DNA of 64,000 bases from Kangiellaceae bacterium (lineage in GTDB: Bacteria > Pseudomonadota > Gammaproteobacteria > Enterobacterales > Kangiellaceae): positions 1 through 64,000 of the forward strand of contig JAPHTP010000113.1 in assembly GCA_026196875.1 (NCBI GenBank), written 5' to 3'. Made by a program: the position numbers and the translations under genes. Positions 43,110-52,391 of the stretch are shown one piece after another. The notes under the pieces were generated by a model, which was given only the letters and a program-made list of their open reading frames with translations, did no database searches and was not told the origin of the DNA. How positions within the stretch are numbered: position 1 is the first letter of the stretch; every line of letters starts with the position of its first letter.

Positions 43110-45485
43110 GTGGCAGACCTTGACAATGCTAACTCAATTCTTTCCGATATCGATGTTCTGATAAAGGAAGCTAAGAAAAACAAGTGGATCAGCTTTGTCT
43201 TTAGCTCAATAATTATTTTTATAACTGCCGCCGCCACTTCTTGGATAGCCAGTTTCGACTTAGCTTTTGGAATTTTTATCGCAGCTCTAGCTTCTGCCGT
43301 ATTCCTTTTTATTAGCTTTTATTCATACGCGTACCGAAGTATTAATCGAATCAATATGGTTGACCACCTTAATCGGCACATCCCTGAATACGAAGAAAGT
43401 TTGCAGCTGGTATTCAATCGGAAACCAACGCCATTACAGCTCATTCAACTCCAAAAAATTTCAACCATATTTAATGCCAACACAGAGTCGGGCGCGCATC
43501 AAAGTATCTTACCCAAATTCACTATTAGGTTCGGTTTAAGCTACTCACTAGCCATCTTTGCAGTAATAGCGGCTACAAGTTTTTTTTCCAATTATTTAGA
43601 TCGAAATGATAATCTGAGCTCGAGCAAAAACAGCGATACTACTGTTGAGAATAAGCCTTTTGAGCTATTAGATTCAAAAGTCTCGATTCAGCCCCCTGGC
43701 TACACTAGAGTTCCAAGTTCAAACCAAAGTGATTTGAACTTGGAAGTTTTAGATGGTTCCAAAATAGAATGGCTGCTTTCATTTAGTCGCAGTGATGCGG
43801 AATATTTTTGGCTCGGTACAGACGGTGTAGCGCACGCTCTTACTCAAAAGCCCGATGGCAGCTGGTCATATGCAGTCGAGATCAATGAGACGGGGTTTTA
43901 TCGTTTTGCCTATAAAGTTAATGATCGAATAGCCAATCTTCCTGAGGTGTACACTATTGAGGTCGTTAAAGACCGAATTCCCAAAATCAAAATTCAAGAG
44001 CCCGTTCGATCCCTTGTCGAATTTGCCAAGAATGACCCAACTCAATTCACGATTACTGCACTAATCAATGATGATTATGGAATTGAACAAGTTGATATTC
44101 TGGCGTCAGTGGCTAAAGGTTCCGGTGAAGCGGTTAAGTTCCGTGATAAGCAATTTAAGTTCGATACTAACGAAGCTACTGAAAAAGGTGCGGTTTATGC
44201 TAAAACTTGGTCGTTACCTGAGCTCGAAATGGAACCTGGAGATGAGGTCTATTTTCATATCAAGGCTAAAGACAACAAACAACCTAGGGCGCAGTGGGGC
44301 AAGTCAAGCAGTATTATTATTCGCTGGTTGGATAATAAAGTTGTTGAAACGACCGCGGAAGGCATTCAGATTCGTTTTATCCCCGAATATTTTAGAAGCC
44401 AGCGTCAAATTATTATTGAAACGGAACAGTTAATAGCCGACAGAGCCGATTTAAGCAAAGACAATTTTGAAGATAAGAGCCGAGACTTAGGGCACTCACA
44501 GAGTGATCTAAAGGAAAAGTACGGTCAATACCTTGGTGACGAGATTGGCGAAGGCCCTGGTGAGCAGTTTGGTCTTGCTGATGGGTACCATGGTGGAGAA
44601 GATGTGGTTCATGGTGAAGCAAGTGCGGGAATTGAGCAGTCAGAACATGAAGACTCAGAGCATCATGGCTCAGAACGTGAAAATGGGGGAGCTGAGCAAC
44701 ATGAAGAACATGTTGATGAAAAACCAGAAGTCGGCCATCTCCATCAAGAAATGGTCGACGATTCTGATAAGTCTGGAGCAAGTGAGCTAATTGCTCGGTT
44801 CGCTCATAATCATGGCTCAGTTGAAGTAGGGGCACTGTCAAAACGTGACCCTAAAACATGGATGAAAATGGCGGTTCATGAAATGTGGCAGGCAGAACTT
44901 CACTTGATGTTATCAGAACCCGAAAAGGCACTGCCGTTCGAATATAAAGCCTATGATTATTTAAAGCTGGCCAGACAGGCTGAGAGAATTTATGTTAAGC
45001 GATTAGGATTTGAACCTCCGCCGGTTAAAGAAGATCGAAGGCTTACCGGCGAGCTCGATAAGATATTATCTTATTCACTTTCCATAACGGATAAACGAGA
45101 AGCAGACAATCAAAACGACATTATTCAAAATGGGTTTACTTCTATCAATCGAGCCACATCCAAAAAACTACTGTCGAAAGAAGACAGGGAACATTTAAAA
45201 GCTCTCAGTAAACTCATGCTGCAGCTTAGTGAAACCAGGCCCGCACTTATTAGTCACGCAGCCACGGTAGAAAAAATATTGACCTTCGGTAATACACGAT
45301 TGACGGCTTGTGGTAATTGCATTGAAAAATTAAATCAAAAATTATGGCAACTAATGTCAAACCCAGTGAGTAGACCGTCACCGATAGTTTTGGATAGTGA
45401 GCTGGGTCCGGAACCTATGAATTCGTATATTAATTTAATCCGACAAATTGACCAGTCTGAAGCAATAAGGATAGGTAAAGAGTGA
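43110..45485 (+). CDS. Large DUF4175-like membrane protein with His/Glu-rich segment
   Basis: The 791-residue protein has hydrophobic helices at about 25-45, 48-70 and 135-157. A long strand-rich extracytoplasmic region follows, with Ig-like pieces (NETGFYRFAYKVNDRIANLPE, GDEVYFHIKAKDN). A C-terminal helical region completes it. Residues about 507-550 are strikingly rich in His and Glu (EHEDSEHHGSE, EQHEEHVDE), a possible metal-binding or disordered patch. The layout fits DUF4175 proteins found in MoxR operons. It starts at GTG immediately after the previous stop. Confidence 0.65.
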   Translation: MADLDNANSILSDIDVLIKEAKKNKWISFVFSSIIIFITAAATSWIASFDLAFGIFIAALASAVFLFISFYSYAYRSINRINMVDHLNRHIPEYEESLQLVFNRKPTPLQLIQLQKISTIFNANTESGAHQSILPKFTIRFGLSYSLAIFAVIAATSFFSNYLDRNDNLSSSKNSDTTVENKPFELLDSKVSIQPPGYTRVPSSNQSDLNLEVLDGSKIEWLLSFSRSDAEYFWLGTDGVAHALTQKPDGSWSYAVEINETGFYRFAYKVNDRIANLPEVYTIEVVKDRIPKIKIQEPVRSLVEFAKNDPTQFTITALINDDYGIEQVDILASVAKGSGEAVKFRDKQFKFDTNEATEKGAVYAKTWSLPELEMEPGDEVYFHIKAKDNKQPRAQWGKSSSIIIRWLDNKVVETTAEGIQIRFIPEYFRSQRQIIIETEQLIADRADLSKDNFEDKSRDLGHSQSDLKEKYGQYLGDEIGEGPGEQFGLADGYHGGEDVVHGEASAGIEQSEHEDSEHHGSERENGGAEQHEEHVDEKPEVGHLHQEMVDDSDKSGASELIARFAHNHGSVEVGALSKRDPKTWMKMAVHEMWQAELHLMLSEPEKALPFEYKAYDYLKLARQAERIYVKRLGFEPPPVKEDRRLTGELDKILSYSLSITDKREADNQNDIIQNGFTSINRATSKKLLSKEDREHLKALSKLMLQLSETRPALISHAATVEKILTFGNTRLTACGNCIEKLNQKLWQLMSNPVSRPSPIVLDSELGPEPMNSYINLIRQIDQSEAIRIGKE

Positions 45486-47446
45486 GCGACATATTTTTTA
45501 CAATTGGAAATATGGCCTTTGCTAAGCCTCAACTTGTTCACTGGTTAGCGTTGTTGTTTGTTATCGTGGCCCTGATGATTTCTTGTCGTGCTGCACTAGA
45601 ACGACTATCCAAACAAAATCGACGTAAATGGCTTTTAATTGGCCTTAATCTGATTGCGTTTATTGCAATTAGTGGATTTATATTTAAGCCTCTGTGGAAA
45701 TCAACGGAAGGACAGGTCGTTACGCTAATTACAGCTTCATTTAGTGAGCTAAAAGACCCTCTGAAAAATCAGCCGGACTTCTTGTGGTATAAGCCTACCA
45801 ATCAACAAGTCGAAGAGTTTCAAATAAATCCTGAGCAGATCATCCTGGCGCCTGAACAACTTAATCTACGGTTTTCTAAAATAGACAAACTTATTGTGCG
45901 CGGTGATGGCTTAAATGCTGATGAGTGGCAATCGATCAACGCGGGCAAGATTGAATACTCAAGTCCTCAAGTAATCCCCGGATTTGTTAATCCTCAATGG
46001 CGTAATCAAGTAAACATTGGAGATTTCTTTTCTGTTAGCGGTGAAGTAAGTTTTTCTCTTCTTTCTAAATCATCTCATCCAGAAGTTAAAAGCAAAACAG
46101 ATAAAAGCACGGTATCAAAAAACAGGCTAGTAAAAAGCAAGATACTCAAAGTTGAGTTAATAGATCCTGCCGGTCAAGTCGTCGCCGCTAACGATGTCTT
46201 AGATGGTGAATACTTCGAGCTAGAGCATCGTCCTAAACTTCTTGGTAATCATATTTATAATATAGAGTTATCTCGTTTGGTCAAGAACGTTAAGGAAATC
46301 ATTGCTACTGAAAAGATCGGAGTTTCGGTAGTTAAGCAAATAGGTTTAAATCTGCTAATTCTTCAATCCTCGCCTTCTTTTGAGACCAAGCAATTACAAA
46401 ACTGGGCGGCCGAAAACGGCGCGAGAATCTTGGTTAAAAGCCAAATTAGCAAAGATAGATTTATCACCAGGAAAATAAACTTTGATGACTTGAAGCAAAA
46501 TGACCTTTCCAGAGAGCTTTTCGAAAAAATGGATTTAGTCCTCGCTGATTCTCGGGCTCTTGTATTACTAAATTCAGCCACAAGTGAAACTCTACTCGAG
46601 GCAGTAAAAAATGGTTTAGGTTTAATGGTTCTGGCGGATTATTCACAAATGGAGAAGGCTCATACCTCTCATTGGCTGCAAGACAAATTTAATCTGGTTA
46701 ACGATGAATCTCATGATAGTGCACAAGTGTATTGGTCGAACGACAACGCGGGTCTTAGATCACAAAGTAACTTGTTTTTGCCGAGAGTTAAGGCCAAGTT
46801 TAATAAAAGTAGCAAGATACAACCGATGGCTTTTTCATCAGAAGGTGAAGCTCTGGTATCAAGCGTTGAACTGGGTAAAGGAAAAATTGCTCAGTCGCTT
46901 GTCAGAGAAACCGCAAGATGGGTAACTCGTGGAGAACGAGCCATTTACAGCCACTATTGGCAAAGTCTGATTAGACAGATATCTAGACGAGCAATCAAAA
47001 TTCAAATCGATTTATTCGGTGTTAAAAGTATTTTGAGTGAAAATCAGAGAGTGAGAGTCTGTATAAATGATATTGACTCTAGCTCTTTATCGATTAGTAG
47101 CTCGACAAATGTACAACGGATCTTGCTGCAGGCGAGTAAGTCAAATAGTCGCTCAAATTGTGGCGTATTTTGGCCTCAAGCAGGATGGTCTACTATTCTG
47201 CATAAAGATGAAAAAGATAATGTTATTTCTCACTCATTTTATTCCGCTTCAACCAATCAATGGAAAACGCAACGCCAATACTCTCGAATGAATGCTTCAT
47301 TAGATAAAGTGGAGAGCAACAGTCAACTCGCTACTTTAAGTAAACCAGGCTTTCTACCAATTAGTTTATGGTGGTTTTGGTGGATTTTTATTTCGTGCGC
47401 TTCGTTATTGTGGATTGAAAAGAAGTTATTTGATGAATCATCATAG
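45482..47446 (+). CDS. Membrane-anchored protein with amidotransferase-fold-like domain
   Basis: The 654-residue product has two N-terminal transmembrane helices (about 17-36 and 47-67), a long extracytoplasmic region and a final helix at about 628-646. The middle part (LNLLILQSSPSFETKQLQNW, VLADSRAL, NGLGLMVLADYSQ) has the pattern of the class I glutamine-amidotransferase-like fold that accompanies MoxR/BatA operons, without a visible catalytic triad. Its GTG overlaps the previous stop by four bases. Function unknown. Confidence 0.65.
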   Translation: MSDIFFTIGNMAFAKPQLVHWLALLFVIVALMISCRAALERLSKQNRRKWLLIGLNLIAFIAISGFIFKPLWKSTEGQVVTLITASFSELKDPLKNQPDFLWYKPTNQQVEEFQINPEQIILAPEQLNLRFSKIDKLIVRGDGLNADEWQSINAGKIEYSSPQVIPGFVNPQWRNQVNIGDFFSVSGEVSFSLLSKSSHPEVKSKTDKSTVSKNRLVKSKILKVELIDPAGQVVAANDVLDGEYFELEHRPKLLGNHIYNIELSRLVKNVKEIIATEKIGVSVVKQIGLNLLILQSSPSFETKQLQNWAAENGARILVKSQISKDRFITRKINFDDLKQNDLSRELFEKMDLVLADSRALVLLNSATSETLLEAVKNGLGLMVLADYSQMEKAHTSHWLQDKFNLVNDESHDSAQVYWSNDNAGLRSQSNLFLPRVKAKFNKSSKIQPMAFSSEGEALVSSVELGKGKIAQSLVRETARWVTRGERAIYSHYWQSLIRQISRRAIKIQIDLFGVKSILSENQRVRVCINDIDSSSLSISSSTNVQRILLQASKSNSRSNCGVFWPQAGWSTILHKDEKDNVISHSFYSASTNQWKTQRQYSRMNASLDKVESNSQLATLSKPGFLPISLWWFWWIFISCASLLWIEKKLFDESS

Positions 47447-47484
47447 ACTGGATTAAGGCTAGAGTTTATAGTTGAAAAAATCGG

Positions 47485-48456
47485 TCATTCGATCTTTTTA
47501 CTGGCTGCAACAATAAAGTCAGAATATCCATAGTGCCTGAATTCTTCCAAACAGCTATAAACCAATTTTATCGTGTGGTCATTATTCGATTTTGTTGCCT
47601 TACGTTTCATCTCTTCAATGGAAATATCTGAAATAGCTTCATCGTAAGTACTCGGCCGCCAGGTTTTTGTCGTTTGATAAGCAACCCAGTAAGCTATCCA
47701 AAAGTATTCAAGGGCTTTTCGTTTATTCTTGACGAAGGGCAAAATAATCCTAAGTGCATGCGTTCCTGTCACTCCATGTAATAACGTGAAGTCACTGTCA
47801 GTCTGATAAAACTGTACTGCAAATTTTGCAATTAATTCTAGCTTCAGATCTTGTGGAATAACTGCTTCATTTTCCCATTCCAGCGTAGCGGCGACTTGAT
47901 TCATTTTGTCGACGATAATTCCCGGCCTAAACTTAAAGCCTTCAAAAGTATCTTTGTGTTGATTGAGTATTTCTAGTAACGACCTATCCGATTTTTGGTG
48001 TGGTGAACCTAAGTATTGAAACTCAGCAGCCCAATAGGCTAGTGCGAATGAAACTTCCTGATAGTTATGTGACTCAATCGCAAAGGCTAGACGAATTAGC
48101 GCGTGAAAAGCTGAAGCGCTGATTCCAGGAATCAGTTTGTCTATATGTTTAGAAATGGTTTCTTCTAAGGAATGTAATTTGAGATATCTGTCAAAGTAAC
48201 TCAGATATTGAGGGAACATATCTGACCTGCCTAGACTATCATTGAAGTCAAAATCCAAGCTAAGCTCTTCTCGAATAAACAACTCCAGTTTGTTTGAGTA
48301 ATCTGCCCTAAATTTTAATTGCCGTTCGAAATCGGCGCCAAGTTTATCGAGTGATACAAGTGCCATGGGAAAGTGATTAGCTAACCGATTTCCATAGAGT
48401 GGGTGCACATTCAGGTCTGCATTAATTAGCTCTATTGTTTGGGGGGATACACTCAT
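47485..48456 (-). CDS. Questin oxidase-like (DUF4243) protein
   Basis: The 323-residue all-helical protein resembles the questin-oxidase family: HPLYGNRLANHFPMALVSL near the N-terminus, conserved histidines in SAFHALIRLAF and LLHGVTGTHALR. In fungi the family oxidatively opens an anthraquinone ring without a classical cofactor. Bacterial members are uncharacterised. It lies alone, convergent with the MoxR operon. Confidence 0.65.
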   Translation of the reverse strand: MSVSPQTIELINADLNVHPLYGNRLANHFPMALVSLDKLGADFERQLKFRADYSNKLELFIREELSLDFDFNDSLGRSDMFPQYLSYFDRYLKLHSLEETISKHIDKLIPGISASAFHALIRLAFAIESHNYQEVSFALAYWAAEFQYLGSPHQKSDRSLLEILNQHKDTFEGFKFRPGIIVDKMNQVAATLEWENEAVIPQDLKLELIAKFAVQFYQTDSDFTLLHGVTGTHALRIILPFVKNKRKALEYFWIAYWVAYQTTKTWRPSTYDEAISDISIEEMKRKATKSNNDHTIKLVYSCLEEFRHYGYSDFIVAASKKIE

Positions 48457-48591
48457 AACATCTCCTTAGTATGAGATTTTCTATTTTTGCCTGCTAAATG
48501 ACTGATTAAGTTAGTATATTAACTTTTATCATAGTAAGGCTTAATAGCAACCATAGTATTGGCTGTTTTTATGATTAAGTGTCATTTTGGC

Positions 48592-48618
48592 TATGACATA
48601 TGACATATGACATATGAC
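48592..48618. repeat. Heptanucleotide tandem repeat (TATGACA, 3.9 copies)
   Basis: Exact TATGACA units begin at 48592, 48599 and 48606, and a partial one at 48613. A related ATATGTGACA follows at 48633. The repeat is in the divergent promoter region of the questin-oxidase-like and M91-like genes. Confidence 0.9.
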
Positions 48619-48740
48619 TTTGTTGTTTAATCATATGTGACAAACGCGATTCTCATTTGGTAGTTTTTTAATTGCTTGTCTACACTTAAATAGTCAGGTT
48701 TTTCCAGTGATGTGTGCTTAAAACGCAGCGAGGTGTTGAA

Positions 48741-49442
48741 ATGCAATTTGCTCGCTTCTATGAAGGCGTCAAATTGGCTGTTCACTGGATAAGAAAATTA
48801 AAAAGTACAGTTGTAGTTACTATGCTAGTAATGTTGATCGGAAGCGCAAATAGTTATGCAACGGAGCAGCCAAATAAAGATAAGTTTGAAGAATTTAAAT
48901 ATTCTAAAAATATTAAGATCCGCGTGAGTGACTTTTCTCAAGCGGTTAAGCTTTTCCATTGGCTTGATCTTATCAAGCTAACCGAAATTGGCACTGAAAC
49001 GATTAACGCGATCGAAACCAGTGGCCATCAGCTAACTATTTTGCATAGTTCTTCCGCCCTATTGTCAGCCGGAGTCACCGGCGCTCCTCTTTCGTCCAAT
49101 CTAACCAACGGTGTTGGTGAAGACGTCTATATTAAATTCTATCTTGATATGGACGACCATGGAACCAACTGTGTTTTGGCAATGGATGGTAAGCAATATA
49201 TTGAATACACCGCAATTCAAAACTTATTCCATGAGTTGTCTCACGCTCGGCACAAAATGAAGGGCACCTGGCTCTATTTTGACTCGGAAGGTCAGGCCAT
49301 TCGAGAAGAGAATATTTTTCGAATGGCCTGGGCCGAATATAAAGCTAAGGGAAAGGTAGCAACCAGGATAGATATAAAAGGAATAGAAAAGCCGGTAAAA
49401 AGAGGGCTGTTAAACTGTCCGGTAAAATATGTGGCTAATTAA
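48741..49442 (+). CDS. Secreted M91-like zinc metallopeptidase
   Basis: The 233-residue protein has a signal peptide (hydrophobic core VVVTMLVMLIGSANSYA, cleavage near 40). It carries a gluzincin-type motif HELSH (164-168) followed by EE at 189-190 as the likely third ligand. The surroundings (YTAIQNLFHELSHARH, QAIREENIFRM) resemble peptidase family M91, which includes the type III effector NleD. Here the signal peptide implies Sec export. The ATG at 48741 has GAGGTG upstream; the frame opens at GTG 48714. The target is unknown. Confidence 0.65.
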   Translation: MQFARFYEGVKLAVHWIRKLKSTVVVTMLVMLIGSANSYATEQPNKDKFEEFKYSKNIKIRVSDFSQAVKLFHWLDLIKLTEIGTETINAIETSGHQLTILHSSSALLSAGVTGAPLSSNLTNGVGEDVYIKFYLDMDDHGTNCVLAMDGKQYIEYTAIQNLFHELSHARHKMKGTWLYFDSEGQAIREENIFRMAWAEYKAKGKVATRIDIKGIEKPVKRGLLNCPVKYVAN

Positions 49443-49451
49443 GTCTCAAAT

Positions 49452-50600
49452 TTAGCGAAACCAGCGTCTAGGACTAAAGGGTTTTCCTTGGTGGCGTAAT
49501 TCAAAATATAGTCCAGCCTGTTGTTGTCCACCACTTTGTCCAACGGTGGCAATTGCTTCTCCTGCTTCTACCCAATCCCCTACTTGCTTGTAGAGTGCCT
49601 GGTTATAACCATAAAGGCTCATATATCCCTTACCATGATCAATTATCACAAGTAAGCCAAATCCGCGTAACCAATCAGCATATACCACTCGACCGTGGTG
49701 TACCGAGTTAACAACTGCTCCCTCAGAGGCTCCAATGACGACGCCATTACTACGCAAACCTTCTGCCAGTTTAGAGCCATAACTTCTTACTCTTTTTCCT
49801 TTAGTTGGCCAACGCAGCTTCCCCTTTAAAGCCTTTAATCCATCCAAAGGCTGGGTAAAATCTATCTTGTCGATAGCTTCTCGAACCGAGTCAATTAAAT
49901 CTTGCAGTTCTTTTGCATTAATTTGCAGTTCAGTGAGTTGCTCACTTTTTTGCTCGATCTCTTTAGTTAGTGCGTCGACGATTTTCTTGCGTTTGTTTTT
50001 CAGCTCTTTTAATCGCACAGTTTCTTCTTGTTTTGACTTCTTTAAAATGTTGAGCTCGCGAATTTCGTCCTGGATCTTCTTGTCGATATTTTCTAAATCT
50101 TTAAGCGTTTGTTGCAGCTTGACTACTTTTTCGGTGCGAGCCTTGTTCATATAGTCATAATAAACGAGCATTCTACCTAAGGCTTCAGGATCTTCCTGAT
50201 TTAGTAGCATTTTCAGATATTCTTGTCTGCCAGAAATAAAAGCTGATTTTATTTGTGAAGAGAGAGCAGCTTTTTGTTCCTTTTTATTTTTATCCAGGTT
50301 TTTTTGCTGACGTCTCAGTTTTTTTAGCTCCGACTCTTTTTTGATTAATTGTCTATTGGTTGAGCGGAGAATTTTAGCTGCTGTGGCGATCTGTTTCTCT
50401 GAAGCGCGTAAGCGAGTGACAGCTTTGCTTTGCTGTTTACGTTTACTTTTTAGGTTTTTTTGAAGGTTGCCTATTTCTTTTTTTAGAGATTCCAGTTCTT
50501 GCTTGGCTTGTTTTGCTTCGTCACTAGATTCACCCCAGCCGTGGGTTGGGGTGAATAATATCATCGTTACTAATGCGATAAACCCTAAATTAAATTTCAA
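49452..50600 (-). CDS. envC: Murein hydrolase activator EnvC
   Basis: The 382-residue periplasmic protein has a signal peptide (1-22), a long coiled coil (about 25-245) and a C-terminal LytM/M23 domain. The LytM site is degenerate: NGVVIGAS lacks the zinc histidine/aspartate and SLYGYN lacks the usual histidine. It should therefore activate amidases AmiA/AmiB at the division septum rather than cut peptidoglycan. It follows gpmI in the same direction, the conserved gammaproteobacterial pairing. Confidence 0.92.
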   Translation of the reverse strand: MKFNLGFIALVTMILFTPTHGWGESSDEAKQAKQELESLKKEIGNLQKNLKSKRKQQSKAVTRLRASEKQIATAAKILRSTNRQLIKKESELKKLRRQQKNLDKNKKEQKAALSSQIKSAFISGRQEYLKMLLNQEDPEALGRMLVYYDYMNKARTEKVVKLQQTLKDLENIDKKIQDEIRELNILKKSKQEETVRLKELKNKRKKIVDALTKEIEQKSEQLTELQINAKELQDLIDSVREAIDKIDFTQPLDGLKALKGKLRWPTKGKRVRSYGSKLAEGLRSNGVVIGASEGAVVNSVHHGRVVYADWLRGFGLLVIIDHGKGYMSLYGYNQALYKQVGDWVEAGEAIATVGQSGGQQQAGLYFELRHQGKPFSPRRWFR

Positions 50601-50636
50601 AAATTAACCCGTCTTATTTTTATTTAATTAGACCGC

Positions 50637-52148
50637 TTACTTTATTGCCATTAAAGGTGTGCCGGTCATTTCTTTGGGGATTGGAAGACCCGCGGCATTT
50701 AATAATGTCGGCGCCACGTCAGATAAGACCCCATTTGGTTTGCTCGGTTCTGCATCTCGACCTACATAAATAAATGGCACTAAAAAATTAGTATGAGCGG
50801 TATGTGGTTGACCAGTTTCGTGGTCACTCATTTTTTCTGCGTTGCCATGGTCTGCCGTGATGAAAGCTTCGCCGCCATATTCTTTTAGTGAACTGATGAT
50901 ACGTCCTAGACACTCATCGAGGCAACTAATGGCTTTGACCGTTGCATCAAAGTTTCCTGTGTGACCAACCATATCAGGATTAGCAAAATTGCATATAATA
51001 AAGTCGTATTTTTCTGATTCAATTGCAGCGACAAACTTTTCAGTCAACAAAGGTGCATTCATTTCGGGTTGTAAATCATAAGTTGCAACTTTCGGGCTCG
51101 GAATTAACTCTCGATCTTCGCCCTCAAATGGCGTTTCGACTCCGCCGTTGAAAAAGAAAGTCACGTGAGCGTATTTTTCTGTTTCAGCAATACGTAATTG
51201 TGTTTTACCCAAGTCTTGTAAATGTTCGCCCAATACTTTTGGAAGTGATAGTGGTCCGTAGGCGCAGCTAGTATCAATATCTGCTGCATACTGGGTGAGC
51301 ATGACATAATGAACATCTAGTTTTTGTCTTTCAAAGCCAGTGAAGTCTTGATCGACAAAGGAACGGGTTAATTCTCTGGCACGGTCTGCGCGGTAATTCA
51401 TAAAGATAACGGCGTCACCCGACTCAATAGGCGCACTCGCACCTATAACTGTAGGCTTTACAAATTCGTCAAATTCTTCTCTTTGGTAAGATGCTTCGAG
51501 TCCAGCCAGAGCATTATCTGCATGGAATTCGCCACTTCCTGACGTCATCATATTATAAGCTATTTCAACTCGTTCCCACCGTTGGTCGCGATCCATGGCG
51601 TAGTAACGACCGGTTAAACTCGCAATACGACCCACCCCATGATTCTCAACCATCTCAATATATTGAGCCGCACTCTGAGGAGGGGTATCACGGCCATCTA
51701 AAAAGGCATGCAAATAAATTTTTTCTGCGCCTTTTTCGTGAGCTAAGGTCATCGCAGCTAAAATATGGTCGATATGACTATGCACGCCACCGTCGGAGAG
51801 AAGCCCCATCAGATGAACTGCTTTACCTGCGTCGATGGCTTTTTCAATAGCATTTAATAACACCGGGTTCTGTTGGAATTCGCCATCCTTAACTGCTTTG
51901 GTTATGCGAGTAAAGTCTTGATAAACCACACGGCCGGCGCCTAAATTTAAATGACCAACTTCTGAATTACCCATTTGTTGATCGGGTAGGCCGACATCTT
52001 CGCCTGACCCTGAGATAAGTGTTCTCGGGCAATTTGCCCAAAGATTGTCGAAGTTAGGGGTATTGGCTGCCATTATGGCGTTGGATTCAGGAGATTCACT
52101 GTGGCCCCAGCCATCCATGATTATCAGGGCAATCGGTCGCTTCTGCAT
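50637..52148 (-). CDS. gpmI: 2,3-bisphosphoglycerate-independent phosphoglycerate mutase
   Basis: This metal-dependent enzyme interconverts 3- and 2-phosphoglycerate in glycolysis/gluconeogenesis. The 503 residues have the alkaline-phosphatase-fold start [10 protein letters not shown], catalytic serine in [22 protein letters not shown], and metal motifs [12 protein letters not shown] and [11 protein letters not shown]. It is first in the leftward gpmI-envC operon. Confidence 0.97.
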   Translation of the reverse strand: MQKRPIALIIMDGWGHSESPESNAIMAANTPNFDNLWANCPRTLISGSGEDVGLPDQQMGNSEVGHLNLGAGRVVYQDFTRITKAVKDGEFQQNPVLLNAIEKAIDAGKAVHLMGLLSDGGVHSHIDHILAAMTLAHEKGAEKIYLHAFLDGRDTPPQSAAQYIEMVENHGVGRIASLTGRYYAMDRDQRWERVEIAYNMMTSGSGEFHADNALAGLEASYQREEFDEFVKPTVIGASAPIESGDAVIFMNYRADRARELTRSFVDQDFTGFERQKLDVHYVMLTQYAADIDTSCAYGPLSLPKVLGEHLQDLGKTQLRIAETEKYAHVTFFFNGGVETPFEGEDRELIPSPKVATYDLQPEMNAPLLTEKFVAAIESEKYDFIICNFANPDMVGHTGNFDATVKAISCLDECLGRIISSLKEYGGEAFITADHGNAEKMSDHETGQPHTAHTNFLVPFIYVGRDAEPSKPNGVLSDVAPTLLNAAGLPIPKEMTGTPLMAIK

Positions 52149-52260
52149 GTTACTACTCGTTTAAGTTGAAACTTTTAACTTGGAATGATGAATTTGTGGC
52201 CGATTATACACTATTTCACTAACTTGTGATTTATTGCTAACCTGGAAAGTATATCTTGCC

Positions 52261-52307
52261 TATAATGTAGCTCGGCGTTGAATTTGCTAGTCTTTGGGGG
52301 GACTAGC
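52261..52307 (+). promoter_or_regulatory. -10 box and leader hairpin of the kinase operon
   Basis: TATAAT at 52261-52266 lacks a well-spaced -35 box. GCTAGTC (52286-52292) and GACTAGC (52301-52307) form a hairpin in the predicted leader. Confidence 0.4.
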
Positions 52308-52391
52308 GAAGGACGATTAAGTGACCGTTAGAGCTTTAGGTTCTATCAGAAATAGCATAAATAAATATTATAAGAATTTGAACATATCCAT

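Noticed and set aside
44413-44841. Histidine-rich minus-strand frame (142 codons)
   Set aside because: Its His/Leu richness is the complement of the Glu/His-rich coding segment of the DUF4175-like gene.
48592-48618. CRISPR-like array
   Set aside because: It is a contiguous seven-base tandem repeat without spacers.
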